From: Marinomonas ushuaiensis DSM 15871
GTDB taxonomy: Bacteria > Pseudomonadota > Gammaproteobacteria > Pseudomonadales > Marinomonadaceae
Length of the DNA: 64,000 bases
Assembly: GCF_000521805.1 (NCBI RefSeq)
Contig: NZ_JAMB01000004.1
Location: forward strand, 166,183-230,182
Direction of reading: 5' to 3'
Part shown: piece after piece, positions 55,446 to 64,000 of the stretch
How positions within the stretch are numbered: the first letter of the stretch is position 1
Layout: each line of letters starts with the position of its first letter
The notes under the pieces: generated by a model
Seen by the model: only the letters and a program-made list of their open reading frames with translations
Told to the model about the DNA's origin: nothing
Databases searched by the model: none
Program-made: the position numbers and the translations under genes

Positions 55446-55813
55446 AAAATTCTCCAACAGAGATAAGGGGTTAGAATCTTTTGTTTCATATTGGATATAT
55501 ATAGCAACAAGTGTTCCATGTTTTTAAAAATATAATTAAAACAATAAGTTATATTTTATATTGATAGAATGGTGCGTGTTTTTAGTGAAGTGGTGCGACT
55601 TTTTGACCTAAAATGGTGCAATTAAATAGAGCTATTTAAGTGAAATACATAGTGTGATGATGCAAATGTTTCATAGGAGAGGAGAGTAAATAACTTTCTA
55701 TTAATTTCATCAGTTAGGCTTTTAGTTGTGTTAATTCGTCAAGCATGGTGGTCGATAAATAGTGTTATTATAGCTAGCTCTAATATAATTTTTCTTTTCA
55801 AGGCATTCTGTCC
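55446..55813. other. Divergent intergenic region, importer/MFS
   Basis: AT-rich, no ORF. Two imperfect matches to the TGAAAC-N4-GTTTCA dyad: AGAATCTTTTGTTTCA (55472-55487) and TGATGCAAATGTTTCA (55658-55673). Candidate promoter elements only. Confidence 0.3.
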
Positions 55814-57058
55814 ATGTTTTACCTTAAAAAACTGTTATTTTTGTTCGATTTTACGGCATTAAAATCTACGGAGTTCCGGCACTATTTTTTTGCTTCTTGG
55901 TTTTCCACACTTGCCGTCTGGATGGGGCGCTTTATGTTTGGTTGGCTGATTTGGGAAAAAACCGAGTCATTCTTTTGGGTGGGTATTATCAGTTCAGCGT
56001 TACTGTTGCCAACGTTGATTATCACGCCTTTCTTTGGCGTAGTGTCAGATCGTATTGAGTTACGTAAAGGTATGCTGGTTTGGCTTTCTAGTCAGTCGTT
56101 GGTGTCTTTCGTTGCGTTTGTCTTGTTTGTTTTTTTCTCGCCTTCTTTATGGAGTTTGTTGTCGCTGGGCTTTATTTTTGGTTGTGTTGCATCAGCAGGC
56201 TCGCCTTTACGTATGTCTTTGATTCCTCGATTGGTGAGTAAAGAAGTTTTGCCTAATGCCGTTGGTTTGGGAGCGATTATTTTCAATTCGTCTCGAGTTA
56301 TTTCGCCTGCTCTTGCCGCGGCGTTACTAACTGTTATTGCACCAGAATATATTTTCCTTATTGCTGCTATGTTGTTTTCCATGGCGGTTCTTTTTAATAC
56401 GCGTCTGAGTGCTTTGCCGCCAGCTCAACGCGAAAAAAAGCAAAGCAAATTCGAAGATTTAATCAAAGGTTTTCGCTTTGCTTATCAATCTGATTTTATT
56501 CTTTTGATACTACTAATGACCTTGATAAATAGCCAAGTTGGTCGCGCCTTACTGGAATTATTACCAGCCTTGTCAGGTACGTTTACAGAAGGAAATGCAC
56601 GTGATCTTGCCATTTTAACGGCGTGTTCAGGGACAGGCTCCATTCTGGGAGCCTTGATTATTGCTCGTCAAAAAGGAGACAAACAGCATCTAATGCGGCT
56701 AATTATGTTTGCCATGTTGGGAACAGCGTTGACTATTTTACCCATCATAATAGTGCCGCCAGTGTTTGTATTAGGTGGTTTAATTTGTGTGATTAGCTTA
56801 TTGATGACGATGATTGGTGCTGGCTCACAAATACTTATTCAACTCTCCACTCATGATGAAATTCGTGGTCGAGTGATGAGTATCTGGATCATGATCGCCC
56901 TTGGTGGGCCCGCGATTGGTGCTTTCTTTATGGGAGCCATTGCCGAATTTATTAGTTTTAATCTGATGTTACTACTGATGTTTAGTTTGGCTTGCTTTGG
57001 TGCTTTTTGGTTGGGATATAAACGGAAAACAGTATTGTTAGAAGAGAGAGTTATTTAA
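55814..57058 (+). CDS. MFS transporter, EntS-like
   Basis: 414 aa, 12 membrane segments. FFGVVSDRIELRKGML is the cytoplasmic MFS motif; the SSRVISPALAAALLTVIAPE block fits the EntS/MFS_3 branch of exporters. In this context a purine or allantoin-linked role is possible but unsupported. Its stop overlaps the toxin relic by 4 bp. Confidence 0.83.
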   Translation: MFYLKKLLFLFDFTALKSTEFRHYFFASWFSTLAVWMGRFMFGWLIWEKTESFFWVGIISSALLLPTLIITPFFGVVSDRIELRKGMLVWLSSQSLVSFVAFVLFVFFSPSLWSLLSLGFIFGCVASAGSPLRMSLIPRLVSKEVLPNAVGLGAIIFNSSRVISPALAAALLTVIAPEYIFLIAAMLFSMAVLFNTRLSALPPAQREKKQSKFEDLIKGFRFAYQSDFILLILLMTLINSQVGRALLELLPALSGTFTEGNARDLAILTACSGTGSILGALIIARQKGDKQHLMRLIMFAMLGTALTILPIIIVPPVFVLGGLICVISLLMTMIGAGSQILIQLSTHDEIRGRVMSIWIMIALGGPAIGAFFMGAIAEFISFNLMLLLMFSLACFGAFWLGYKRKTVLLEERVI

Positions 57059-57267
57059 TCACCTGACCGTGACACAAGCTTCTTATAAACCGCATCTTTG
57101 TCTCGTTTACCAATGACGAGTACATGAATCACCATTTCATTATCTATCACTTCGTACGCCAGATGATAGCCTGACGTTCGGAGTTTTGTTTTATAGAAAG
57201 CATCATAGCCACGAAGTTTAGACGCTGGAATATGTGTTTTTTCTATGGGTGTAGAAATAAAAAACAA
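57055..57267 (-). pseudogene. RelE/ParE toxin, N-terminally truncated
   Basis: 70 codons reading IPASKLRGYDAFYKTKLRTS then GYHLAYEVIDNEMVIHVLVI and GKRDKDAVYKK. This is the C-terminal two thirds of a RelE-family toxin. The N-terminal helices are missing and the preceding MFFISTPIEKTH is unrelated. No antitoxin is adjacent. Probably inactive. Confidence 0.75.
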
Positions 57268-57270
57268 AGT

Positions 57271-57299
57271 TTGTACGATTGGTCAGACTTTTGCATAAT
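57271..57299 (+). promoter_or_regulatory. Promoter of xdhABC
   Basis: -35 TTGTAC (57271-57276), 17-bp spacer, -10 CATAAT (57294-57299), 29 bp before the xdhA start codon. Confidence 0.6.
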
Positions 57300-57327
57300 C
57301 AAGTCAAATTGTTTTGAGGAGAATGCT

Positions 57328-58875
57328 TTGAAGTTTGTATTGAATGATAAGCTGATAGAAGATAATACGCTGCCTAGTGACTTTACAGCCTTGCGTTATC
57401 TACGTGAAAAGCTTGGTTTAACAGGTACAAAAGAAGGTTGTGCATCTGGTGATTGTGGTGCGTGTACGCTTCTTGTTGGTGCATTAGAAGGTGGCGAGCT
57501 TAAATACACCACCTTAAATTCCTGCATTACACCGATTCAATCTTTGTCAGGCAAGCATGTTGTGTCGGTTGAATATTTATCTGATGCCAAGAAAGGCGCC
57601 TTACATCCTGCGCAACAAACCATGGTCGATTGCCATGGTTCTCAATGTGGCTTTTGTACACCAGGCATCGTGTTGTCATTGGCGAGTTTGTACGAATACA
57701 GCCAAACAGCAGAAACCGAGATTGATCGCGAGGCTGTCTGCGATGCTATCTCTGGTAATTTATGTCGTTGCACTGGTTATCGCCCGATTATCGATGCTGG
57801 CCTCTCTATGCAAAAAACAGCAATGCAAAAGAAAGACATGCAAGGTGCAGCAATAGCCGATGAACCTTATGTCGAATTGATGAGCAAAAACAGTGACGTA
57901 AAAGCCAAGCTAGAAAGCTTACGAACTGAAGTTCAACCAGCAACTAATTACCTTCAACCACAAAATTTAGCGGAATTAGCACAAGCCAAGTCACAATATC
58001 CAGACGCTACATTAATTGCTGGTGGCACAGATTTGATGCTGGAAAACACACAACGCTTTCACGACTTCGGCACCTTAATCGATTTGTCTCAAGTAACTGA
58101 AATGCAAGGCATCCAAGACGATGGCGTCGCATTAACGATTGGCGCATCGACGACTTACAGCGAATTAGAAGATTTCTCAAAATCTCGTTATCCGCACATT
58201 TATACATTATTGAGTCGCATTGCGTCTCGTCAGATTCGTAACCGTGGCACCATTGGCGGCAACGTGGCGAACGCGTCTCCGATTGCTGATTTACCGCCTT
58301 TACTTTTGGCGTTAAACTCTGACATGACGTTGGCAAGTGTTGATGGCACAACGCGCGTCGTCAACATCAATGATTTTTACCAAGGTTATAAAACTACCGT
58401 TTTAGCCGAGAGAGAATGGATCGCATCCTTCGCGATTGATTTAACGACATTGGCAAACTTCCATCGTTTTTATAAAGTCTCCAAACGCATGGAAGACGAT
58501 ATTTCCAGCGTCATGTTAGCTGTTCGTTTTGAAACACAAGGCGACAACATTTCCGATGTTCGCTTTGCCTTTGGTGGCATGGCCGCAACACCGATTCGCG
58601 CGTTAAAAGCCGAAGCCGCATTAACCAATGTTGCCATCGCAGACGAACAAGCCTTAACCAAAGCCATTGAATGCCTACGCAATGAACTTTCACCAATGAG
58701 CGACATGCGTGCTAGCTCAAAATATCGCTTAGACATGGCCTGTAACTTGGTGAAAAAAGCCTGGTTAGAATTAAACGGAACCAATGTTCCTAGCTTCTCG
58801 GGTCATCCCGTTTCTGATGAATTAATGACATTAGGGTATGAGATAAAATCGAAAGGGGAGAGCGCCCATGCGTAA
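57328..58875 (+). CDS. xdhA: Xanthine dehydrogenase small subunit (2Fe-2S/FAD)
   Basis: 515 aa from a TTG start at 57328, chosen because GAGGAG lies six bases upstream and homology starts at KFVLNDK. N-terminal ferredoxin-like cluster Cys (GCASGDCGAC), helical cluster (GSQCGFCTPG...CRCTGYRP), then the FAD domain (LIAGGTDLM; GGNVANASPIADLPPLL) to the end. Passes electrons from the Mo site to NAD. Overlaps xdhB by 8 bp. Confidence 0.94.
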   Translation: MKFVLNDKLIEDNTLPSDFTALRYLREKLGLTGTKEGCASGDCGACTLLVGALEGGELKYTTLNSCITPIQSLSGKHVVSVEYLSDAKKGALHPAQQTMVDCHGSQCGFCTPGIVLSLASLYEYSQTAETEIDREAVCDAISGNLCRCTGYRPIIDAGLSMQKTAMQKKDMQGAAIADEPYVELMSKNSDVKAKLESLRTEVQPATNYLQPQNLAELAQAKSQYPDATLIAGGTDLMLENTQRFHDFGTLIDLSQVTEMQGIQDDGVALTIGASTTYSELEDFSKSRYPHIYTLLSRIASRQIRNRGTIGGNVANASPIADLPPLLLALNSDMTLASVDGTTRVVNINDFYQGYKTTVLAEREWIASFAIDLTTLANFHRFYKVSKRMEDDISSVMLAVRFETQGDNISDVRFAFGGMAATPIRALKAEAALTNVAIADEQALTKAIECLRNELSPMSDMRASSKYRLDMACNLVKKAWLELNGTNVPSFSGHPVSDELMTLGYEIKSKGESAHA

Positions 58876-61252
58876 GTTACCGAATAACTTAACCATTGAA
58901 TCTACGTCTGGCGTTTTTAAACCGAGCAAGTTACCGATTCACGAATCTGCCATTAAACACGTAACAGGCAAAGCCGAATACATCGACGACATGCCAGAAT
59001 GGCCAAATGAACTGCACATCGCCACGGGGCAATCGACCGAAGCCCACGCAGACATTGTCAGTATTAATCTTGATAAAGTCCGAGCGCATCCGGGCGTGAT
59101 CGATGTGATCGTTCAAGCGGATATTCCAGGCGAAGTCGATGTGTCGCCCGTATTAAGTGGCGATTTGTTGTTGGCTGGCGACTTTGTTCACTTTATTGGA
59201 CAGTCCATTTTTGCAGTTGCTGCAACGAGTTTACGTGCGGCGAAACAAGCAGTAGAACTGGCAGAAATCGTCTACAAACCGCGTGAAGCGACTTTGCATC
59301 CTAAACAATCTTTGGATCGCCAAGAATTCGTATTACCAACGCATACGATTCAAAACGGTGACCCAAAAGAAGCGATGAAAACCGCGCCTCACACAATCAA
59401 ATCTGATATCTATATCAAAGGCCAAGAGCACTTTTATTTAGAAGGCCAAATCAGTGTCGCGATACCAAATGAAGACGGCGGCGTTTTGGTCTATGCCTCG
59501 TCTCAACATCCTGCCGAAGTGCAGAAGCTGGTGGCGAAAGTATTGGATTTACCCGTTGCTCAAATATTAGTCGAAGTACGACGCATGGGCGGCGGCTTTG
59601 GCGGTAAGGAATCTCAAGCGGCCGTGTTCAGTTGTATGGCCGCCGTGTTCGCGATTCGTAATCGTCGTCCGGTGAAATACCGTGTGCCACGTCAAGACGA
59701 TATGGTGCAAACAGGCAAGCGTCACGATTTTTGGAACAGCTACGAAGTGGGCTTTTCAAAAGAAGGCGAGATCATCAGCGCAGAATACGACATGGTCGGT
59801 AAATGTGGTTGTACCGCCGATTTATCCGATGGCGTAGTCGATCGCGCTATGTTTCACGCAGACAATGCGTATCATCTTCCGAACGCACGAATCAGTGGTT
59901 ATCGCGGTAAAACTCACACGGTTTCCAGCACCGCATTCCGTGGTTTTGGTGGCCCAAAAGGTGTCTTACTGGCTGAAGCTGTGATTGAAGAAATCGCTGC
60001 TACCGTTGGTAAAGACCCATTAGACGTTCGCAAAATCAACTGTTACCAAGACGGCAAAAGCACCACGCCTTACGGCCAAGAAGTGGACGAAAATGTCTTA
60101 TTGCCTTTGATCGAAGAATTGGAAGCCAGCTCAAATTACCGTGCTCGCCGAGAAGCCATAAACGCCTTCAATAAACAAAGCCCATTCCTTAAAAAAGGTT
60201 TGGCGCTGACGCCCGTGAAATTCGGTATTTCCTTTACCTCAAAACACCTAAACCAAGGCGGCGCTTTGGTGCATGTTTACACCGATGGCAGCGTACACGT
60301 GAGCCACGGCGGAACAGAAATGGGACAAGGGCTTTATACCAAGGTTGGGCAGATCGTTGCGAAAACCTTTGGCATTGATTTTACACGGGTCAACGTTGGT
60401 TCCACTCGTACCGATAAAGTGCCAAACGCCTCACCAACCGCAGCCTCCGCAGGAACCGATTTAAATGGTATGGCGGCGCTCGATGCTGTGATGACAATCA
60501 AAGGTCGTTTGCAAGAATTCGCCATGGAACATTTCGGTATTGCCGCAGACGATTTTGCCATTGAAGACGACGTGGTTAAGCTTGGTTCAGGAGGTAACGC
60601 AGAAGAGATGAGCTTCCCAGAATTCGTGAAACTGGCGTACATGAATCGCGTGTCTTTATCGTCAACGGGCTTTTATAAAACCCCGAAAATTGGTTACGAC
60701 CGAAAAGCCGCGAAAGGCCGTCCTTTCCTTTATTACTCCAATGGCGCAGCCGTGTCTGAAGTGATCGTTGATACCTTCACTGGCGAATATAAAGTCACTC
60801 AAGTTGATATTCTTCATGACGTTGGCGACTCCATAAACTCGGACATCGACATCGGTCAAATCGAAGGCGCATTTGTACAAGGCATGGGTTGGTTAACCTC
60901 AGAAGAATTAAGCTGGGACGAAAAAGGGCGCATCACCACGAACAGCCCAGCCAATTACAAAATCCCAACCTCGGCGGATGTACCCGAAAAATTCACCGTG
61001 AAGTTGTTTGAAAGACCCAACAGTGAAGAGTCGGTTTACCGCTCTAAAGCCGTCGGCGAACCGCCTTTGATGTTAGGCATCTCGGTTTGGTGTGCATTGA
61101 AAGACGCGTGTGCTGCGGTGTGTGATCATACTTTCTCACCACCTTTGGCCGTACCAGCCACGCCAGAAGCCGTGTATTATAGCTTACAAGCCGCAGAGAT
61201 GTTCAAACAACAATCTATATCAAAACAATCTGTGTCAGAACAAAAGGCGTAA
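58868..61252 (+). CDS. xdhB: Xanthine dehydrogenase large subunit (Mo cofactor)
   Basis: 794 aa. Molybdopterin-binding blocks GQEHFYLEGQ, RMGGGFGGKES, STAFRGFGGPKG and GTEMGQGLYTK; catalytic Glu in AVGEPPLMLG near the C-terminus. Oxidises hypoxanthine and xanthine to urate. Translationally coupled to xdhA. Confidence 0.95.
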   Translation: MRKLPNNLTIESTSGVFKPSKLPIHESAIKHVTGKAEYIDDMPEWPNELHIATGQSTEAHADIVSINLDKVRAHPGVIDVIVQADIPGEVDVSPVLSGDLLLAGDFVHFIGQSIFAVAATSLRAAKQAVELAEIVYKPREATLHPKQSLDRQEFVLPTHTIQNGDPKEAMKTAPHTIKSDIYIKGQEHFYLEGQISVAIPNEDGGVLVYASSQHPAEVQKLVAKVLDLPVAQILVEVRRMGGGFGGKESQAAVFSCMAAVFAIRNRRPVKYRVPRQDDMVQTGKRHDFWNSYEVGFSKEGEIISAEYDMVGKCGCTADLSDGVVDRAMFHADNAYHLPNARISGYRGKTHTVSSTAFRGFGGPKGVLLAEAVIEEIAATVGKDPLDVRKINCYQDGKSTTPYGQEVDENVLLPLIEELEASSNYRARREAINAFNKQSPFLKKGLALTPVKFGISFTSKHLNQGGALVHVYTDGSVHVSHGGTEMGQGLYTKVGQIVAKTFGIDFTRVNVGSTRTDKVPNASPTAASAGTDLNGMAALDAVMTIKGRLQEFAMEHFGIAADDFAIEDDVVKLGSGGNAEEMSFPEFVKLAYMNRVSLSSTGFYKTPKIGYDRKAAKGRPFLYYSNGAAVSEVIVDTFTGEYKVTQVDILHDVGDSINSDIDIGQIEGAFVQGMGWLTSEELSWDEKGRITTNSPANYKIPTSADVPEKFTVKLFERPNSEESVYRSKAVGEPPLMLGISVWCALKDACAAVCDHTFSPPLAVPATPEAVYYSLQAAEMFKQQSISKQSVSEQKA

Positions 61253-61257
61253 CCTCT

Positions 61258-62145
61258 ATGATGTCTTCGATGAGTTGGATACAAGCCTTGGCCGAAGTCG
61301 AAAAGACAGGCCAAGCATGGGTGATCGCCACGGTTATCGGTACACAAGGCTCGGCGCCACGGGAATCGGCTAGTAAAATGATCATCACCGAATCACACAC
61401 CTTCGACACAATCGGCGGCGGACAGTTAGAATTTGCTGTCTGTCAAAAAGCCCGAGGTATGTTGAATGCTGGAAATTCGGGTTCTTCTCATCAATTGGAA
61501 AACTTTCCACTGGCCGCCAAAACAAACCAATGTTGTGGCGGTGCGGTGACAGTGTTGTTGGAATACTTTCCAGAACCCGCCGCTAAAATCACCATCTTTG
61601 GCATGGGGCACGTCGCCTCAACCTTGGTGAATGTATTAGGCAACATGAAAGCCAAAGTGTCTTGGGTGGATAGCCGAACCAACTTGGCGGATCAACGCAG
61701 CACAGATGTGTTACCAACCAACGTCACACCGTATTTGTACGAATCCATGTTGGAACACATCGACCAAATGACACCAAATGAAATCGCCATCATCATGACC
61801 CACGATCACGCTTTAGATTACCAACTGACAGAAGCTTTATTAGATCGAAAAGACTGTCGATTCATCGGTTTAATCGGCTCAAAAACCAAAGCGCTACGAT
61901 TCAGAAAACGCCTCGCCAGCGCCTCATTCAGCCAAGCCGAAATTGACTCAGTACACAGCCCAGTCGGCATCGCCGAAGTCACAGGCAAACAACCCTTCGA
62001 AATCGCCATCTCCATCTCTGCACAAATCATCCAAATCACACAAACCATGCCGAGTAACGAATCAAATAAAGAAGTACAAGCAGAGAAGAAAAAGGGCAGT
62101 GGACTTACGTGGAAAGAAATCAACAACGTCTTAAATGAAGCTTAA
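61258..62145 (+). CDS. xdhC: XdhC, Mo-cofactor insertion/sulfuration factor
   Basis: 295 aa. Binds and protects sulfurated molybdenum cofactor and hands it to XdhB. N-terminal IGTQGSAPRESASKMII, the Cys motif NQCCGGAV, and a C-terminal Rossmann-like domain with FGMGHVAS and FIGLIGSKTK. 5 bp after xdhB, completing xdhABC. Parts of a second copy lie downstream at 63413 and 63844. Confidence 0.93.
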   Translation: MMSSMSWIQALAEVEKTGQAWVIATVIGTQGSAPRESASKMIITESHTFDTIGGGQLEFAVCQKARGMLNAGNSGSSHQLENFPLAAKTNQCCGGAVTVLLEYFPEPAAKITIFGMGHVASTLVNVLGNMKAKVSWVDSRTNLADQRSTDVLPTNVTPYLYESMLEHIDQMTPNEIAIIMTHDHALDYQLTEALLDRKDCRFIGLIGSKTKALRFRKRLASASFSQAEIDSVHSPVGIAEVTGKQPFEIAISISAQIIQITQTMPSNESNKEVQAEKKKGSGLTWKEINNVLNEA

Positions 62146-62183
62146 TTAAGTCTGTAATTACGGGAAAAATTGGGGTTAAGTTT

Positions 62184-62260
62184 CTTCCCCTTTTTTCTTT
62201 CAAGGGGAAGACGGAAGATGGGGTTATGTCTGGTTCTTGTAGGTCGGAATTTATTCCGAC
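62184..62260. repeat. CTTCCCC repeat copy 3 and GTCGGAAT palindrome
   Basis: 62184-62225 is CTTCCCC...AAGGGGAAG plus ACGGAAGATGGGGTT, nearly identical to copy 1. GTCGGAATTTATTCCGAC (62243-62260) is a perfect palindrome of a common intergenic type. Confidence 0.7.
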
Positions 62261-62367
62261 AAGTTATCCATTCAACATCGCCAAGGCAAAGCCATTCGCT
62301 CGACACTGCCGTTTGACCTCGTTCATCGGCTTTACCTTGCCTCATTTGATTGGTTTGGAGCAACCAA

Positions 62368-62435
62368 GGGTCAAACCCCTTTTTGACCTACATACCTAAT
62401 TGACACAACAGCCTCATTAAAAAGGGCTTTGACCC
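62368..62435. repeat. GGGTCAAA-bounded inverted-repeat element
   Basis: Arms GGGTCAAACCCCTTTTT (62368-62384) and AAAAAGGGCTTTGACCC (62419-62435), 16 of 17 paired. MITE- or REP-like. Confidence 0.65.
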
Positions 62436-62485
62436 ATTGCGACGCAATATCAGGTGTAGCTTACGCCTTTAGGCCAAAAAGGACT

Positions 62486-62650
62486 TATTCTCCATAGAAA
62501 ACACCGCTGGTAATTTTCATCAACACACGCTAAATTAAAATGACAATGGAATGAAATAATCAAGAAACTAATGGATGGTTCTTTTTCTGTAAAAATCCCT
62601 CCTTTTTTCTTAGTGATATTTCATTAATAAATGCATAGCGCGCACCCTCG
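62486..62650 (+). repeat. Duplicated spacer, copy 1
   Basis: Shares long identical runs (for example ACTAATGGATGGTTCTTTTT and TCCCTCCTTTTTTCTTA) with 63652-63810. Part of the xdhC-spacer duplication. 62651-62764 is very AT-rich with no feature. Confidence 0.8.
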
Positions 62651-62764
62651 TTTAGCCAGATTTTTTTGAGGATTAATCATTTAACAAAATATTTTTTACT
62701 TTTTATTGAACACTATTTTTAAATTTTTAGTAAAATCAAGACCTAATTTTAATAGGATTAAATT

Positions 62765-63262
62765 TTGAAAAAACTTATATCGATTCTTTTTATAGTGATT
62801 ACATATCCAGTATTTGCCAATGCTGATTCACTAACCTCTTGGAGCTATGAAAAGACTAAGGATGCTGTAACAGGTGAAATTAGAGAAAATATTCTAGGCA
62901 CTAATGATGTTGGAATAATGTATGTGATGTGTATAAGTAAAAAATCGGGTGAATCTGGTTTGATTATTGGATTTAAAGGTTATTATTTTGAAGTTACGAA
63001 GAATAAAATCGATAATAGGCTAGCTTTAAAAGTTGATGAAAATAGTCCTCATGTAATGTCTGGTAATGAGTTTTTAGGTGGGTCTATTTCGATAAACCAA
63101 GAAGGTATATTTGATATTCTTCTTGAGATTATTAATGGGGAAGTAATTATTGTGAGGTTAACTGACGATAAAAATATCAATCAAAATGTAAGTATAGAGC
63201 TCAATGGTTTTATGCCTAAATTTATGAAAACAGTTTGTTGGGCTGATTTTATAGAGAAATAA
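62765..63262 (+). CDS. Exported hypothetical protein
   Basis: 165 aa from a TTG start at 62765 with AGGA eight bases upstream. Signal peptide MKKLISILFIVITYPVFANA (cleavage near FANA). The mature part has two Cys (MYVMCISKK; KTVCWADF). Very AT-rich and unlike the xdh genes, lodged between the two halves of the xdhC duplication. No family recognised. Confidence 0.6.
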   Translation: MKKLISILFIVITYPVFANADSLTSWSYEKTKDAVTGEIRENILGTNDVGIMYVMCISKKSGESGLIIGFKGYYFEVTKNKIDNRLALKVDENSPHVMSGNEFLGGSISINQEGIFDILLEIINGEVIIVRLTDDKNINQNVSIELNGFMPKFMKTVCWADFIEK

Positions 63263-63348
63263 AATTAATTTTCAACCATCTTTAAAATCGAAGCATATTT
63301 AAATTATTAAATAATAATTAGGATAAGGGTGAAGTTAAAAATAAAACA

Positions 63349-63407
63349 ATTGGGTCAGAGTAAAATTAAATCTATATTTTTAGCGTTAATTTTACTCTGG
63401 CCCAAAT
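63349..63407. repeat. TGGGTCAGAG inverted-repeat element
   Basis: TGGGTCAGAGTAAAATTAA and TTAATTTTACTCTGGCCCA form a 19-bp near-perfect stem around a 16-nt loop. The xdhC 3' relic begins 6 bp after it. Confidence 0.8.
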
Positions 63408-63412
63408 TATTA

Positions 63413-63533
63413 CATCTCCGCACAAATCATCCAACTAACACAAAATGTGCCAAGTAACGAGACGAAAGCAGAGAAGAAAAAGGGCAGTGGACTCACATGG
63501 AAAGAAATGAACCAAGTCTTAAGTGAAGCGTGA
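63413..63533 (+). pseudogene. xdhC 3' fragment
   Basis: Reads ISAQIIQLTQNVPSNETKAE then KKKGSGLTWKEMNQVLSEA and TGA, aligning to the last 44 codons of intact xdhC (from 62013) with a small deletion. No 5' part precedes it; the element at 63349-63407 does. Confidence 0.88.
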
Positions 63534-63542
63534 TGGTCTGTA

Positions 63543-63648
63543 GGGCACGATGAGCGAAGCGTGATCTGCCGCTTTGTTCCTTCCCCAGTTTTAGATGGGG
63601 TTGTGTCTTGGCTCTTGTTGGGCACGATGAGCGAAGCGTGATCTGCCG
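63543..63648 (+). repeat. 29-bp direct repeats flanking a degenerate CTTCCCC copy
   Basis: GGGCACGATGAGCGAAGCGT...TGCCG occurs at 63543-63571 and 63620-63648. Between them CTTCCCCAGTTTTAGATGGGG (in part) at 63580-63602 is a degenerate CTTCCCC repeat. Confidence 0.75.
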
Positions 63649-63651
63649 TCT

Positions 63652-63841
63652 TATTCTCTATTGAAAACACTATTGGCAATTTTCACCAACACGCGTTAAA
63701 TTAAAATGACAATGAAACAATCAAGAAACTAATGGATGGTTCTTTTTCTTTATAAATCCCTCCTTTTTTCTTACTGATATTTCGTTCATTAAATTATGAC
63801 GCGCACGCTTATTTTTTAATTTAACTCTGACCCCAATTATT
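63652..63841 (+). repeat. Duplicated spacer copy 2 ending in GGGTCAGA half element
   Basis: 63652-63810 matches 62486-62650. TTAACTCTGACCCCAATTAT (63821-63840) is the right end of the GGGTCAGA element and abuts the xdhC 5' fragment. Confidence 0.75.
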
Positions 63842-63843
63842 TT

Positions 63844-64000
63844 GGTACACAAGGCTCTGCGCCGCGTGAATCGGCAAGTAAGATGGTCATCACCGAATCT
63901 CACACCTTCGATACCATCGGCGGCGGACAGTTAGAATTTGCTGTCTGCCAAAAAGCCCGAGACAGGTTGAATGCGGGAAATTCGGGTTCTTCTCATCAAT
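63844..64000 (+). pseudogene. xdhC 5' fragment, runs off window
   Basis: GTQGSAPRESASKMVITESH and onward align to intact xdhC from 61339 at about 90 percent identity, in frame to the window edge. The first 27 codons are missing and replaced by the ACTCTGACCCC element, so there is no native start. Confidence 0.85.

Overview
The window looks like a chromosomal piece of a marine gammaproteobacterium, probably close to Marinomonas (Oceanospirillales). This is inferred from the low-to-moderate G+C, the gene families, and a housekeeping start of metG, mrp and dcd; no rRNA or tRNA gene is visible to anchor it. Most of the window is ordinary chromosomal metabolism, regulators and transporters. Three accessory patches interrupt it.

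Layout. 1-3.8 kb: metG (cut by the window edge), mrp, dcd. 3.9-9 kb: an AT-rich defence patch with an OLD/TOPRIM ATPase-nuclease and a UvrD-type helicase (Gabija-like). The helicase is split by a frameshift at a poly-A run. A dead addiction-module antitoxin and a lone HTH regulator follow. 9.4-15.5 kb: a small secreted protein, D-lactate dehydrogenase with a divergent LysR gene, a Nudix hydrolase and an M32 carboxypeptidase. 15.7-21.3 kb: an AT-rich solo NACHT NTPase, a 10-bp tandem repeat array, a CopG/ParE toxin-antitoxin pair between direct repeats, an EamA transporter whose 5' region is duplicated, and decayed pieces of a MYG1 gene. 21.4-45 kb: MYG1, LysR-pirin-quinone reductase, a lipoate-ligase-like protein, SDRs, a free-standing trpBA operon with a clear promoter and operator, an acid phosphatase, envelope proteins, drug-efflux MFS proteins, FadM, a Qnr-like pentapeptide protein, a lipocalin, a cold-shock protein and an exported MsrB.

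46.2-62.1 kb is a purine-catabolism region. An NMT1/SsuA-type ABC importer (SBP, ATPase, permease) is co-directional with a guanine-deaminase-like enzyme and an IPNS-type 2-oxoglutarate dioxygenase. XdhABC would oxidise hypoxanthine/xanthine to urate. HpxO, HIU hydrolase and OHCU decarboxylase would then take urate to S-allantoin. Enzymes beyond allantoin are not in the window. A palindrome of the form TGAAAC-N4-GTTTCA occurs upstream of hpxO and between hiuH and uraD and may be a shared operator.

62.1-64 kb is a repeat-rich tail. The 3' part of xdhC plus its spacer is duplicated, followed by a 5' xdhC fragment running off the window. The fragments begin exactly where small GGGTCAGAGT-type elements end. 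Related elements and a CTTCCCC hairpin repeat are scattered through the other accessory patches.
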